From positions 558,001-622,000 of the forward strand of contig NZ_JAMBOY010000002.1 of NCBI RefSeq assembly GCF_023715885.1: 64,000 bases of DNA. The letters run 5' to 3'. This stretch comes from Microbacterium hydrocarbonoxydans. Lineage in GTDB: Bacteria > Actinomycetota > Actinomycetes > Actinomycetales > Microbacteriaceae. Under the pieces are notes generated by a model. The model saw only the letters and a program-made list of their open reading frames with translations. It ran no database searches and was not told the DNA's origin. This document shows, in pieces, positions 1-7,584 of this stretch (position 1 is its first letter; the number at the start of each line of letters is the position of its first letter). The position numbers were made by a program, and so were the translations under genes.

Positions 1-1
1 G

Positions 2-409
2 CTCATGGTGTGCGCGCGCGTGATCGGCAACGACGCGACGGTCGCCTGGGCCGGAGCATCCGGTTCCTTCGAGCTGAACGTCGCCATCCCCGTCATGGGC
101 ACGGCTCTGCTCGAGTCGATCCGTCTGCTCGCGAACGCCTCGCGCGTGCTCGCCGACAAGACCGTCGACGGCCTGCAGGCAAACCTCGAGCGCGCGGCGG
201 CCTTCGCCGGCATGAGCCCGTCGATCGTGACCCCGCTCAACAAGCTCATCGGCTACGAGGCGGCGGCGAAGATCGCCAAGCACTCGGTCGCCAAGGGCAT
301 CACGGTGCGCGACGCGGTGATCGACCTCGGCTACGTCGAGCGCGGCGAGCTCACTCTCGAGCAGCTCGACGAGAAGCTCGACCTGCTCTCGATGACCCAC
401 CCGGGCTGA
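2..409 (+). CDS. fumC: Class II fumarate hydratase, C-terminal part (cut by window edge)
   Basis: Last 135 residues of fumarase C, the cytosolic TCA-cycle enzyme that interconverts fumarate and malate. The frame is open from the left edge, so the active-site signature loop lies outside the window. Seen here are the end of the central helical domain, with the family-typical [13 protein letters not shown] stretch near visible residue 21, and then the small C-terminal domain: [16 protein letters not shown], followed by a [14 protein letters not shown] segment. The ending [10 protein letters not shown] is normal for the family. Nothing downstream appears to be co-transcribed; the next 260 bases are repeats. 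The aspartase/argininosuccinate lyase superfamily shares the fold, but this C-terminal sequence fits fumarase C best. Confidence 0.93.
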   Translation, partial: LMVCARVIGNDATVAWAGASGSFELNVAIPVMGTALLESIRLLANASRVLADKTVDGLQANLERAAAFAGMSPSIVTPLNKLIGYEAAAKIAKHSVAKGITVRDAVIDLGYVERGELTLEQLDEKLDLLSMTHPG

Positions 410-433
410 CCCGGGTCGCGCCCCGCGCCTCCG

Positions 434-490
434 GGCCGACACCCACTTCGGGGGCCGACACCCACTTCGGGGGCCGACACCCACTTCGGG
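434..490. repeat. Three tandem copies of a 19-bp unit
   Basis: The unit GGCCGACACCCACTTCGGG occurs at 434-452, 453-471 and 472-490 with no difference between copies. A fourth unit starts at 491 but switches after GGCCGACAC into the arm of the adjacent inverted repeat. The tandem units and that arm therefore share the core GGGGGCCGACAC, and one was probably copied from the other. Confidence 0.9.
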
Positions 491-554
491 GGCCGACACG
501 CCAGATCACGACCAGGACGCGCGTTCCGGTCCGACATCCGGCGTGTCGGCCCCC
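488..554. repeat. Left terminal hairpin of the DUF559 cassette
   Basis: The arm GGGGGCCGACACGCC (488-502) pairs with GGCGTGTCGGCCCCC (540-554), a 15-bp perfect stem with a 37-nt loop. The outer arm continues as AGATCACG to position 510. That whole 23-nt stretch (488-510) is the exact reverse complement of 1566-1588 on the other side of the gene at 672-1508. It could act as a terminator for fumC, but the long-range match with the right end is not explained by that. Confidence 0.85.
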
Positions 555-671
555 GTTCTGTGTGACGCCACTTCTTCTGCTCCGACACGTCTTCGGAGCA
601 CCTGTCCCCAAGAACGGCCCTGTGGCGCGAACGCCGGTTCGGAAACGGACCCGAACGGCCACCCTGGGCTG

Positions 672-1508
672 ATGCTCTCACCCCACGATGTCCTCACCAC
701 GCTCGGCGGTCTCGCGCGAGGAACCACGCTCCAAGGCGTCGGCGTCACGCGCCAACGACTCTCGCATGCGGTGAGGCGCGGCGAGATCGAGCGCGTGCGT
801 CCCGGCGTCTTCGCGACCACGTCGCTGCAGGGCCAGGTCCGAGAAGCAGCGCTGCACGGCGGCGCACTCACCTGCGCGGCTGCTCTGCGCACCCACGGGA
901 TCTGGGTGTTCGACGACGACGATCGCCCGCACGTCTGGATCGGACGTCGCGGTCGCGCCTTCGACCACAGCGGATGCCGGTGCGTCAGCCATTACTTCCG
1001 CGGGAACGTCCCGCTGGGCGTCGTCGACGTCGAGACAGCCCTTGTGCAGGTGCACCGTTGCCTCGGTGACGAGGTGTTCTTCGCCGCGCTGGAGTCGGCG
1101 CTCAACCTGCGCCGACTCAGCAAGGCTGCGGTTCAGCGCATCCGTCGATCCCTTCCGCGGTACGCGCGGTGGCTCGTCGACCTGGCTCGAACGGACGCGC
1201 AGAGCGGGCTCGAATCGCTGCTGCGACTGCGTCTCCATCTGCTCGGATTCACGCTCGCCTGTCAGGTGGCGATTCACGGCGTGGGTCGTGTCGATTTCGT
1301 GATCGGCGACCGCCTCATCATCGAGGTGGACGGACGAGAGAATCACACCGGAGCCGCGAACCGGCACCGTGATCTGATGCGGGACGCCTCGGCCTCGGCC
1401 GCCGGCTACGAGACCCTGCGCTTCAGCTACGCGCAGATCGTGCACGGCTGGCCGGCCGTGCAGGCGGCGATCATGGGAGCCGCGGTGCGTGTGCACGAAC
1501 ACTCCTGA
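672..1508 (+). CDS. AbiEi-antitoxin-like N-domain plus DUF559 (Vsr/PD-(D/E)XK-like) protein
   Basis: 278 residues. The N-terminal part (about 1-60) has the winged-helix layout of AbiEi-type domains: LTTLGGLARGTTLQGVGVTRQRLSHAVRRGEIERVRPGVF. The C-terminal 100 residues are a DUF559 domain, a member of the very-short-patch-repair endonuclease-like PD-(D/E)XK group. Candidate catalytic residues are the Asp of VDFVIGDRLIIEVDG and the E-V-D that follows; the segment RHRDLMRDASASAAGYETLRFSY is shown here only by its end motif YETLRFSY. I chose ATG 672 because the frame upstream runs through the inverted repeat and lacks family similarity, and a CACCCT box sits 6 nt before it. No partner AbiEii-type toxin gene is adjacent. 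Function is unknown: nuclease, solitary regulator or mobile-element protein are all possible. Confidence 0.8.
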   Translation: MLSPHDVLTTLGGLARGTTLQGVGVTRQRLSHAVRRGEIERVRPGVFATTSLQGQVREAALHGGALTCAAALRTHGIWVFDDDDRPHVWIGRRGRAFDHSGCRCVSHYFRGNVPLGVVDVETALVQVHRCLGDEVFFAALESALNLRRLSKAAVQRIRRSLPRYARWLVDLARTDAQSGLESLLRLRLHLLGFTLACQVAIHGVGRVDFVIGDRLIIEVDGRENHTGAANRHRDLMRDASASAAGYETLRFSYAQIVHGWPAVQAAIMGAAVRVHEHS

Positions 1509-1521
1509 GACGCGACGATTC

Positions 1522-1588
1522 GGGGGCCGACACGCCACCATCCGGCCATTCGGCCCCGAAGAGTCCGTGATCTGGCGTGTCGGCCCCC
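1522..1588. repeat. Right terminal hairpin of the DUF559 cassette
   Basis: GGGGGCCGACACGCC (1522-1536) pairs with GGCGTGTCGGCCCCC (1574-1588), a 15-bp stem closing a 37-nt loop, the same stem and loop length as the hairpin at 488-554. The outer 23 nt (1566-1588) are the perfect inverse of 488-510. The loop itself contains GGCCATTCGGCC. The two hairpins bracket the gene at 672-1508 exactly once on each side. Confidence 0.85.
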
Positions 1589-1622
1589 ACAGTGTCACAC
1601 ACCGCCCCCGCCCCGAGACACA

Positions 1623-1656
1623 CGGATGCCGCAGGGACACGCCCCTGCGGCATCCG
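1623..1656 (-). terminator. Strong hairpin downstream of phoH
   Basis: The 14-bp perfect stem CGGATGCCGCAGGG / CCCTGCGGCATCCG has a 6-nt loop and ends 18 bases past the phoH stop codon. There is no U-run, as is common for actinobacterial terminators. It may also stop transcription from the left. Confidence 0.75.
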
Positions 1657-1674
1657 CCTGTTCCGTCCCGGTCT

Positions 1675-3060
1675 CTAGCTGAGCTCGCCGCCCTCCAGCA
1701 GTTCGGTGACGAGCGCGGCGATCGCCGAGCGCTCAGACCGCATGAGCGTCACATGGGCGAAGAGGTCGTGCCCCTTGAGGGTCTCGATCACGCTGGCGAT
1801 GCCGTCGTGGCGTCCCACCCGCAGGTTGTCGCGCTGACCGACGTCGTGGGTGAGGATGACCCGGGAGTTCTGGCCCATCCGGCTCAGCACGGTCAACAGC
1901 ACGTTGCGTTCGAGCGACTGCGCCTCGTCCACGATCACGAACGCGTCGTGCAGCGAGCGCCCGCGGATGTGCGTGAGCGGCAGCACCTCCAGCAGCCCGC
2001 GCTCGACGACCTCCTCCATGACGTTGCCGGAGACGACCGATCCGAGCGTGTCGAACACGGCCTGGCCCCACGGCCCCATCTTCTCGCCCTGGTCTCCGGG
2101 AAGGTACCCGAGCTCCTGACCCCCGACGGCGAACAGCGGACGGAAGACGATGATCTTCTTCTGCTGCTGACGCTCGAGCACGGCCTCCAGCCCGGCGCAC
2201 AATGCGAGCGCCGACTTCCCCGTGCCGGCGCGGCCACCGAGCGACACGATCCCCACCTCCGGGTCGAGCAGCAGGTCGATGGCGATGCGCTGCTCGGCGG
2301 AGCGGCCGTGCATGCCGAAGATGTCGCGGTCACCGCGCACGAGGCGGTACTCGCCGTCTCCCGTGACGCGCCCCAGCGCCGAGCCCCGCTCGGAGTGGAT
2401 GATGAGTCCGGTGTTCACGGGCAGGCCGCGAGCCTCTTCACTGATCCCGACCTCGCTCTCGTACAGGTCGCTGATCTCGTCACCCGACAGGTCGAGCGTG
2501 GTGATGCCCGTCCAGCCGGAGTCGACGGCCTGCTCTGCGAGGTACTCCTCGGCGCGGAGGCCCAGCGACGCGGCCTTCACGCGCATCGGAAGGTCCTTCG
2601 ACACGATCGTGACGTCCTGGCCGTCCTGGGCGAGGTGCATCGCGACGGAGAGGATGCGGCTGTCGTTGTCGCTCAACCGGATGCCGGCGGGAAGCACCGA
2701 CGTGTCGGCGTTGGCCAGCTCGACGCGGAGCGTGCCGCCTTCGCCGACCTCGACGGGGAAGTCCAGCCTGCCGTGCTCGATTCGCAGGTCGTCGAGGTGG
2801 CGCAGCGCCTGGCGCGCGAAGTAGCCGATCTCCGGGTCGTGACGCTTGCCCTCGAGCTCGGTGATGACGACGACCGGGAGGACGACGGAATGCTCCGCGA
2901 ACCGGAACAGCGCCTGCGGATCGCTCAGCAGGACCGAGGTGTCGAGCACGTAGGTGCGCAGATCCTGATCAGGGACTGCGGACGTGGCCCGACTCGTCGT
3001 CTTACGGGTGGACTGCTGCGCGGTGCTGCTGGAGGACTGCTGCGCTGTACGTGAGGTCAC
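1675..3060 (-). CDS. phoH: PhoH family ATPase with N-terminal PIN domain
   Basis: 461 residues. A PIN nuclease-like domain (about 36-170) begins [14 protein letters not shown] with the first conserved Asp, followed by [12 protein letters not shown] and acidic residues in [10 protein letters not shown]. The PhoH RecA-like ATPase follows: Walker [14 protein letters not shown] around residue 250 and Walker [10 protein letters not shown], with a PhoH-type QRDNLRVG sensor region. PIN-PhoH proteins (PhoH2/YlaK type) are described as RNA helicase/ribonucleases; the cellular role is poorly known. GTG 3060 is preferred over the longer ATG at 3117 because it follows a GGGAGTG ribosome site and the extra residues look unlike the family. 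Transcribed alone. Confidence 0.9.
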   Translation of the reverse strand: MTSRTAQQSSSSTAQQSTRKTTSRATSAVPDQDLRTYVLDTSVLLSDPQALFRFAEHSVVLPVVVITELEGKRHDPEIGYFARQALRHLDDLRIEHGRLDFPVEVGEGGTLRVELANADTSVLPAGIRLSDNDSRILSVAMHLAQDGQDVTIVSKDLPMRVKAASLGLRAEEYLAEQAVDSGWTGITTLDLSGDEISDLYESEVGISEEARGLPVNTGLIIHSERGSALGRVTGDGEYRLVRGDRDIFGMHGRSAEQRIAIDLLLDPEVGIVSLGGRAGTGKSALALCAGLEAVLERQQQKKIIVFRPLFAVGGQELGYLPGDQGEKMGPWGQAVFDTLGSVVSGNVMEEVVERGLLEVLPLTHIRGRSLHDAFVIVDEAQSLERNVLLTVLSRMGQNSRVILTHDVGQRDNLRVGRHDGIASVIETLKGHDLFAHVTLMRSERSAIAALVTELLEGGELS

Positions 3061-3258
3061 GACCCACTCCCGACCCGGGGAATCCCGGCTATTCGAACGA
3101 GTCGACCAGGGGGTCACGAGTCGCGAACCTGAGGCCGACTCGACGGGCGCCTTGCCCGATGCCTAGAAGCTACGACCAGCCGCCGACATTTGGTCGGCTC
3201 GACACGCCAGCAATTCGTTACGTGTTGATGAACGGATCGTCGACGCGCACCGTCGGGG

Positions 3259-4041
3259 TCAGCGGCCGAAACGACGGTCGCGATCCGCGTAGTCGCGGAT
3301 CGCGCGGAGGAAGTCCACCTGCCGGAGATCCGGGCCGAGCGCCTCGACGAAGTAGAACTCGCTGTGCGCGCTCTGCCAGAGGAGGAAGTCGCTGAGTCGC
3401 TGCTCGCCGCTCGTGCGGATCACGAGATCCGGGTCGGGCTGGCCGCCCGTGTAGAGGTGCTCCCCGATCATCTCCGGGGTGAGGTGGGCGGCGAGGTCCT
3501 CGATCGTGCCGCCGGACGCCTGGTGAGCGGTGACGATGCTGCGCACGGCGTCGACGATCTCGTTGCGTCCGCCGTATCCGACCGCGAGGTTCACGTGCAG
3601 ACCCGTGTGATCCCTGGTTCGCTCCTGCGCATCCTCGAGCACGCGTGCGAGCTCCGGCGGCAGGATGTCGGAGCGACCGACGTGCTTGACCCGCCAGTTC
3701 CCCTCCCGTGACAGCTCGTCGGCGAGCTCGGCGATGATCTCGATGAGGTCGGCCAGCTCCGCGGAGTCGCGCTTGCGGAGATTGTCGCTGGACAGCAGGT
3801 AGAGCGAGACGACCCGGATGCCGAGCTCATCGCACCAGCCGAGGAACTCGATCATCTTCGCCGCGCCCGCGCGATGCCCTTCCGCAGGAGTGGCGTACCC
3901 GAGCTGTCGTGCCCACCGACGGTTGCCGTCGATCATCATGGCGACGTGATGCGGAACGGACGCCGGATCGAGGTGGCGGCGCAGCCGACTGGTGTAGAGG
4001 CGGTACAGCGGCCCCCGCCCCTGACCATCGCGTGACATCAC
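3259..4041 (-). CDS. uppS: Isoprenyl (cis-prenyl) diphosphate synthase
   Basis: Up to 260 residues, the usual UppS length. It condenses isopentenyl diphosphate onto an allylic primer with Z geometry, feeding the polyprenyl-phosphate lipid carrier of cell-wall synthesis. Diagnostic motifs: MMIDGNRRWAR (catalytic Asp and phosphate-binding Arg) near residue 35, SLYLLSSDN, NLAVGYGGRNEIVDA, and the C-terminal PDLVIRTSGEQRLSDFLLWQSAHSE region. Pairing with a hemolysin-III gene is the arrangement of the mycobacterial short-chain Z-farnesyl diphosphate synthase, so a Z-FPP rather than a long-chain product is plausible. The start is unclear: GTG 4041 or ATG 4038 both crowd the GGGAGG ribosome site. 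It diverges from trhA. Confidence 0.92.
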   Translation of the reverse strand: MMSRDGQGRGPLYRLYTSRLRRHLDPASVPHHVAMMIDGNRRWARQLGYATPAEGHRAGAAKMIEFLGWCDELGIRVVSLYLLSSDNLRKRDSAELADLIEIIAELADELSREGNWRVKHVGRSDILPPELARVLEDAQERTRDHTGLHVNLAVGYGGRNEIVDAVRSIVTAHQASGGTIEDLAAHLTPEMIGEHLYTGGQPDPDLVIRTSGEQRLSDFLLWQSAHSEFYFVEALGPDLRQVDFLRAIRDYADRDRRFGR

Positions 4042-4144
4042 CTCCCTACGCTATCGTGCGGTGCTCGGGAATGCCCGAGAGCGGCTTCCGGGCATCTGAG
4101 ACGAGCTCTCAGGTTATGTACGCCTGGTGGAATGGCACGCCACC

Positions 4145-4150
4145 TAGAGT
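4145..4150 (+). promoter_or_regulatory. -10 box of leaderless trhA promoter
   Basis: TAGAGT lies exactly 6 nt before the GTG start at 4157, so transcription would begin at or next to the start codon. No ribosome site is possible. Confidence 0.6.
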
Positions 4151-4156
4151 GAGCAC

Positions 4157-4885
4157 GTGAGCACTCCCGACGCTTCCGCCCCCGACCTTCCCCAGCTCCC
4201 GCTGCTCGAGGAAGCGGCCGACGACGCGCACGTCGAGCTCAAGCCCACCTGGCGCGGCTGGATCCATGCCGGGACCTTCCCGGTCGCGATCGCGGCCGGC
4301 GTGCTGCTCATCGTGTTCGCGCAGGGCGGTGCCGCCAAGTGGGCGGCCGCCGTGTTCATGGCCTCCTCGCTGCTGCTGTTCGGCAACTCCGCGGTCTACC
4401 ACCGCTTCAACTGGGGTCCCACGGTCAAAGTCGTGCTCAAGCGCATCGACCACGCGAACATCCTGCTGCTCATCGCCGGTACGTACACTCCGCTCGCCGT
4501 GCTCGCTCTTCCCCCGGAGAAGGGGATGCTGTTGCTCAGCCTCGTGTGGAGCGGTGCGCTGCTCGGCATCCTGTTCCGGGTGTTCTGGATCAACGCGCCC
4601 CGCTGGCTGTACGTCGCGCTCTATCTGCTGCTCGGCTGGGCCGCAGTGATGTACATCGTCGACCTGCTGAACGCCAACGTCGCGATGATGGTGCTCGTCA
4701 TCGTCGGCGGGCTGCTCTACACGGGCGGTGCCGTGGTCTACGCGCTGAAGAAGCCGAACCCTTGGCCGGGGCACTTCGGCTTCCACGAGATCTTCCACGT
4801 CTGCACCGTACTGGCGTTCCTGTGCCACTGGACGGCGTGCCTGCTCATCGCGCTCGACCCGCTGTCACCGTCGCTCGGCGCCTAG
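4157..4885 (+). CDS. trhA: Hemolysin III / TrhA family membrane protein
   Basis: 242 residues with about seven hydrophobic segments after a 35-residue cytosolic N-terminus. PAQR/hemolysin-III signature pieces are present: FGNSAVYHRFNW (conserved SxxYH), LKRIDHANILLLIAGTYTPL (conserved D-H and TYTP), and the C-terminal FGFHEIFHVCTVLAFLCHW with the metal-ligand HxxxH. Homologs in Bacillus and E. coli influence membrane lipid homeostasis; true hemolysis is doubtful. Its divergent partner is the cis-prenyl synthase. Its 3' end meets the next gene with a 10-bp gap and no obvious hairpin. Confidence 0.92.
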   Translation: MSTPDASAPDLPQLPLLEEAADDAHVELKPTWRGWIHAGTFPVAIAAGVLLIVFAQGGAAKWAAAVFMASSLLLFGNSAVYHRFNWGPTVKVVLKRIDHANILLLIAGTYTPLAVLALPPEKGMLLLSLVWSGALLGILFRVFWINAPRWLYVALYLLLGWAAVMYIVDLLNANVAMMVLVIVGGLLYTGGAVVYALKKPNPWPGHFGFHEIFHVCTVLAFLCHWTACLLIALDPLSPSLGA

Positions 4886-4895
4886 CAGCTGGGGG

Positions 4896-5180
4896 TCAGC
4901 GCTTCTCAGGGTCGTCGTCACCCTCGCGCACGATCGGCAGGTCGGCGTCCGTCTCGGTCGCTTCATCGGCCGCGCGCGCAGCCTCTTCGGCATCCAGTTC
5001 TTCGCGCACCTCCTCGCGGTAGCGCACGCGACGGATCCGGCGGTTCATGTCGAGGATGAGCAGGATCACGGCGACGAGCAGGATCACCACGGCGGCGAAG
5101 CCGACGAATCCGGGGGTGACCGACTCGGGCGCCACCGTCATCGACGGCGTCGGCATCGGGGTCTCGGTCAGAGCGAGCAT
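4896..5180 (-). CDS. Small single-pass membrane protein
   Basis: 94 residues. The N-terminal 22 residues are exported or periplasmic (Pro/Thr-rich), followed by one strongly hydrophobic helix (GFVGFAAVVILLVAVILLIL, about 24-43). A basic stop-transfer stretch RRIRRVRYREEVREE comes next, then an acidic tail ending DDDPEKR. ATG 5180 has an AGGAAAGG ribosome site. Proteins of this size and layout sit between mca and hemolysin-III genes in mycobacteria. Function unknown. It diverges from the DUF4307 gene, and their starts are 69 bp apart. Confidence 0.85.
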   Translation of the reverse strand: MLALTETPMPTPSMTVAPESVTPGFVGFAAVVILLVAVILLILDMNRRIRRVRYREEVREELDAEEAARAADEATETDADLPIVREGDDDPEKR

Positions 5181-5249
5181 GGAGTCTGCCTTTCCTGCGC
5201 AGGTCGCATAACCTGGAGTTACCAGCCTAACGACCGGAAGACCCGCCCC

Positions 5250-5636
5250 GTGACGACCGCACAGCAGCTCGACGACCGCTATGGACGCACCCGCCGACGG
5301 AGGACGCCCTGGATCGTGCTGATCGTCGTGGCCGCGCTCCTGGTCGGGGCCTTCGGCTGGTCGATCGTGACGGAGCAGATGAACAGCGTCGACTCCGACG
5401 ATCTGGGCTTCGACCTCGTCGACGAGCACACGGTCGACGTGCGCTTCCAGATCACCGGGGTGCAGGGCAAAAACGTCGTGTGCGTCGTCGAAGCGCTCGA
5501 CGAGGAGTTCGGCGTGGTGGGCTGGAAGGTCGTCGAGATCCCGGCATCCGACTCCCACTCCCAGGCGCTGTCGACCACCGTGCCGACCGTCGCGGAGGCG
5601 ACGACGGGTTTGGTGAACAGCTGCTGGGTCGCCTAG
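5250..5636 (+). CDS. DUF4307 domain membrane protein
   Basis: 128 residues from a GTG start. A short cytosolic leader with basic RTRRRR is followed by one transmembrane helix (about residues 27-46, IVLIVVAALLVGAFGWSIV) and an extracytoplasmic beta-rich domain. That domain has the DUF4307 pattern: VDVRFQITGVQGKNVVCVVEALD, shown here by VRFQIT and VVCVVEAL, then VGWKVVEIPASD, and an ending in a conserved Cys-Trp (NSCWVA). Immediately upstream of greA, the same order as in mycobacteria. Role unknown. Confidence 0.88.
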   Translation: MTTAQQLDDRYGRTRRRRTPWIVLIVVAALLVGAFGWSIVTEQMNSVDSDDLGFDLVDEHTVDVRFQITGVQGKNVVCVVEALDEEFGVVGWKVVEIPASDSHSQALSTTVPTVAEATTGLVNSCWVA

Positions 5637-5653
5637 ACTCGGGGCAGACAGAC

Positions 5654-5680
5654 GACGCCCTGGCACCGTGCCGGGGCGTC
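5654..5680 (+). terminator. Hairpin between DUF4307 gene and greA
   Basis: The stem GACGCCC/GGGCGTC encloses a second TGGCA/TGCCG stem and is followed by TTGG. It separates the two genes, so greA probably has its own promoter. Confidence 0.65.
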
Positions 5681-5732
5681 TTGGCATATCCCCCGCGGAA
5701 CGTCGGCGGATACCGAATGAAGGAGCTTCGTC

Positions 5733-6221
5733 ATGTCTACTGACGCTCAGGTTCCCTTCCTCACGCAGGAAGCCTACGACCGGCTCGTCGCCGAGCTGGA
5801 GCACCTGTCGACGACGGGTCGCGAGGAGATCGCCAAGCGCATCGAGGCCGCCCGCGAAGAGGGCGACCTCAAGGAGAACGGCGGTTATCACGCCGCGAAG
5901 GACGAGCAGGGCAAGCAGGAGGCCCGCATCCGCACCCTCGAGGGTCTGCTGAAGACCGCGAAGGTCGGCGAGGCGCCGCCCAGCCGCGGCATCGTGGAGC
6001 CTGGCACGGTCGTCACGGCCGTCGTCGCGGGCGGCGAAGAGGTCTTCCTGCTCGGCAGTCGCGAGATCGCAGCCGGCAGCGACCTCGACGTCTACAGCGA
6101 GGCGAGCCCGCTCGGCAAGGCCATCCTCGGGCTGAAGGTCGGCGACAAGTCGTCGTACGAGGCGCCGAACGGCCGCTCGATCTCGGTCGAGATCGTCAAC
6201 GTCGAGACCTACACCGGCTGA
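5733..6221 (+). CDS. greA: Transcription elongation factor GreA
   Basis: 162 residues, close to the normal length. It binds the RNA polymerase secondary channel and stimulates cleavage of backtracked RNA. The N-terminal coiled coil (about 10-80) ends in the acidic tip: EAREEGDLKENGGYHAAK includes the catalytic Asp and Glu of the GreA signature. The C-terminal FKBP-like domain shows GTVVTAV, the SPLGKAILG loop and the family ending VGDKSSYEAPNG...VEIVNVE. A good AAGGAG ribosome site precedes ATG 5733. Confidence 0.97.
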   Translation: MSTDAQVPFLTQEAYDRLVAELEHLSTTGREEIAKRIEAAREEGDLKENGGYHAAKDEQGKQEARIRTLEGLLKTAKVGEAPPSRGIVEPGTVVTAVVAGGEEVFLLGSREIAAGSDLDVYSEASPLGKAILGLKVGDKSSYEAPNGRSISVEIVNVETYTG

Positions 6222-6228
6222 CCGGTGA

Positions 6229-6270
6229 CACGACGAAGGCCCCGTCCGATCGGACGGGGCCTTCGTCGTG
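6229..6270. terminator. Perfect 42-nt palindrome after greA
   Basis: CACGACGAAGGCCCCGTCCG continues straight into its own reverse complement with no true loop beyond a central GATC. Starting 8 nt after the greA stop, it should end transcription from greA. It also lies 85 nt past the ilvA stop on the other strand, so it can act in both directions. Confidence 0.9.
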
Positions 6271-6354
6271 TGCGCCGCGCTTGCGATGACGCCTTCCGCC
6301 GACACCTGTTGCAGCAATCCTGCGCGAATCGCGCCAGCGGGTGCCCAGTGAAAC

Positions 6355-7584
6355 TCAGTCGGGCACGACCATGGGCACGAAACCCTCCCGCCGCAGCGTC
6401 TCCAGCGTGAAGTCGGAGTGCTCGGGTCCTCGCGTCTCGACGCTGAGCTCCAGGATGACGTCGTTGATCTGCAGCCCGTGTCCGTGGCGCGTGTGCATGG
6501 CCTCGATGACGTTGGCACCTGCCTCGGCGATGAGCTCCGAGACCCGCGCCAGCTGGCCGGGACGGTCGGGCAGCGGGATGCGGATCGTGAGATAGCGGCC
6601 GGAGGCGGCGAGTCCGTGCGAGACAACGCGCTGCAGCAGCAGCGGGTCGATGTTGCCGCCCGACAGCACGGCCATCGTCGTGCCGGACGAGTGCACCTTG
6701 CCGGCGAGGATCGCGGCGACACCGGCCGCGCCCGCAGGCTCCGCGACGACTCTCGTCTGCTCGAGCAGGATGAGGATCGCCCGAGCCAGATCGTCGTCGG
6801 AGACCGTGACCACCTCGTCGACGAGGTCCTTGATGATGCCGAAGGGGATCGCTCCGGGGCGTGCGACGAGGATGCCGTCGGCGATCGTCGGGCGGGTCTC
6901 GATGTCGACGGGTTCACCGGCTTCGAGCGAGGGCAGCATCGCGGCCGCGTTCTCCGCCTGGACGCCGATGATCCGCACGGCCCGCCCGCGCTCTGCGGCG
7001 CGCGCCCTGGCCGCCGCGGCGACTCCGGCGATGAGGCCGCCACCACCGATGCTCAGCACGATCGTGTCGACGTCGGGGGCGTCGTCGAGCAGCTCGAGTC
7101 CCAGCGTCCCCTGGCCGATCACGATGTCGCGGTGGTCGAACGGGTGGATGAGGACGGCGCCGGTGCGCTCCGCGAACTCGGCGGCCAGCCGGAGCGAGGT
7201 CGCGACCGTCTCGCCCTCGAGCACGACCTCGGCACCGTAGTTGCGGGTCGCGAGGAGCTTCGGCACCGGGACGCCGATCGGCATGAAGATCGTCGCGGGG
7301 ATGCCGAGCGCCTGGGCGGCGAGGGCGACGCCCTGTGCGTGATTGCCGGCCGACGCGGCCACGACGCCGCGCGCCCGCTCCTCGGCGCTCAGCCGCGACA
7401 GGCGGTAGGCGGCTCCGCGGATCTTGAAGGAACCGGTGCGCTGCAGGTTCTCCATCTTGAGGAGCACGGGTGAACCCAGCACGTCGGTCAGAGCACGCGA
7501 CGGAAGCGTCGGCGTGTGCATGATCACCTCAGCCAGACTCTGAGCGGCGTGCTCGAACTCGGTCAGGCTGGGGACTGCGCTCAT
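6355..7584 (-). CDS. ilvA: Threonine ammonia-lyase (threonine deaminase)
   Basis: 409 residues. A PLP enzyme that converts threonine to 2-oxobutanoate, the first step of isoleucine synthesis, or a catabolic form. Visible: SFKIRGAAYRL with the PLP lysine near residue 56, SAGNHAQGVALAA, the glycine loop SIGGGGLIAG, and a C-terminal ACT domain (RIPLPDRPGQLARVSELIAE, about 325-409). One ACT-like domain and about 400 residues fit the short actinobacterial/catabolic type rather than the 514-residue E. coli IlvA. ATG 7584 overlaps the stop of the AI-2E gene (ATGA), so the two are translationally coupled. Proteins of this family may be less sensitive to isoleucine. Confidence 0.93.
   Translation of the reverse strand: MSAVPSLTEFEHAAQSLAEVIMHTPTLPSRALTDVLGSPVLLKMENLQRTGSFKIRGAAYRLSRLSAEERARGVVAASAGNHAQGVALAAQALGIPATIFMPIGVPVPKLLATRNYGAEVVLEGETVATSLRLAAEFAERTGAVLIHPFDHRDIVIGQGTLGLELLDDAPDVDTIVLSIGGGGLIAGVAAAARARAAERGRAVRIIGVQAENAAAMLPSLEAGEPVDIETRPTIADGILVARPGAIPFGIIKDLVDEVVTVSDDDLARAILILLEQTRVVAEPAGAAGVAAILAGKVHSSGTTMAVLSGGNIDPLLLQRVVSHGLAASGRYLTIRIPLPDRPGQLARVSELIAEAGANVIEAMHTRHGHGLQINDVILELSVETRGPEHSDFTLETLRREGFVPMVVPD

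Noticed and set aside
434..490. CRISPR or VNTR locus
   Set aside because: Units are directly joined with no spacers; best read as tandem duplication of the neighbouring palindrome arm.
672..1508. Type IV toxin-antitoxin pair
   Set aside because: An AbiEi-like domain is present but there is no adjacent AbiEii nucleotidyltransferase toxin gene.
1489..3054. 521-codon frame antisense to phoH
   Set aside because: Shadow of phoH; composition of a non-coding frame.
3186..3215. Third copy of the GGCCGACACGCCAG arm upstream of phoH
   Set aside because: GGCTCGACACGCCAG has an extra base and no paired arm; could be chance or a decayed copy, too weak to claim.
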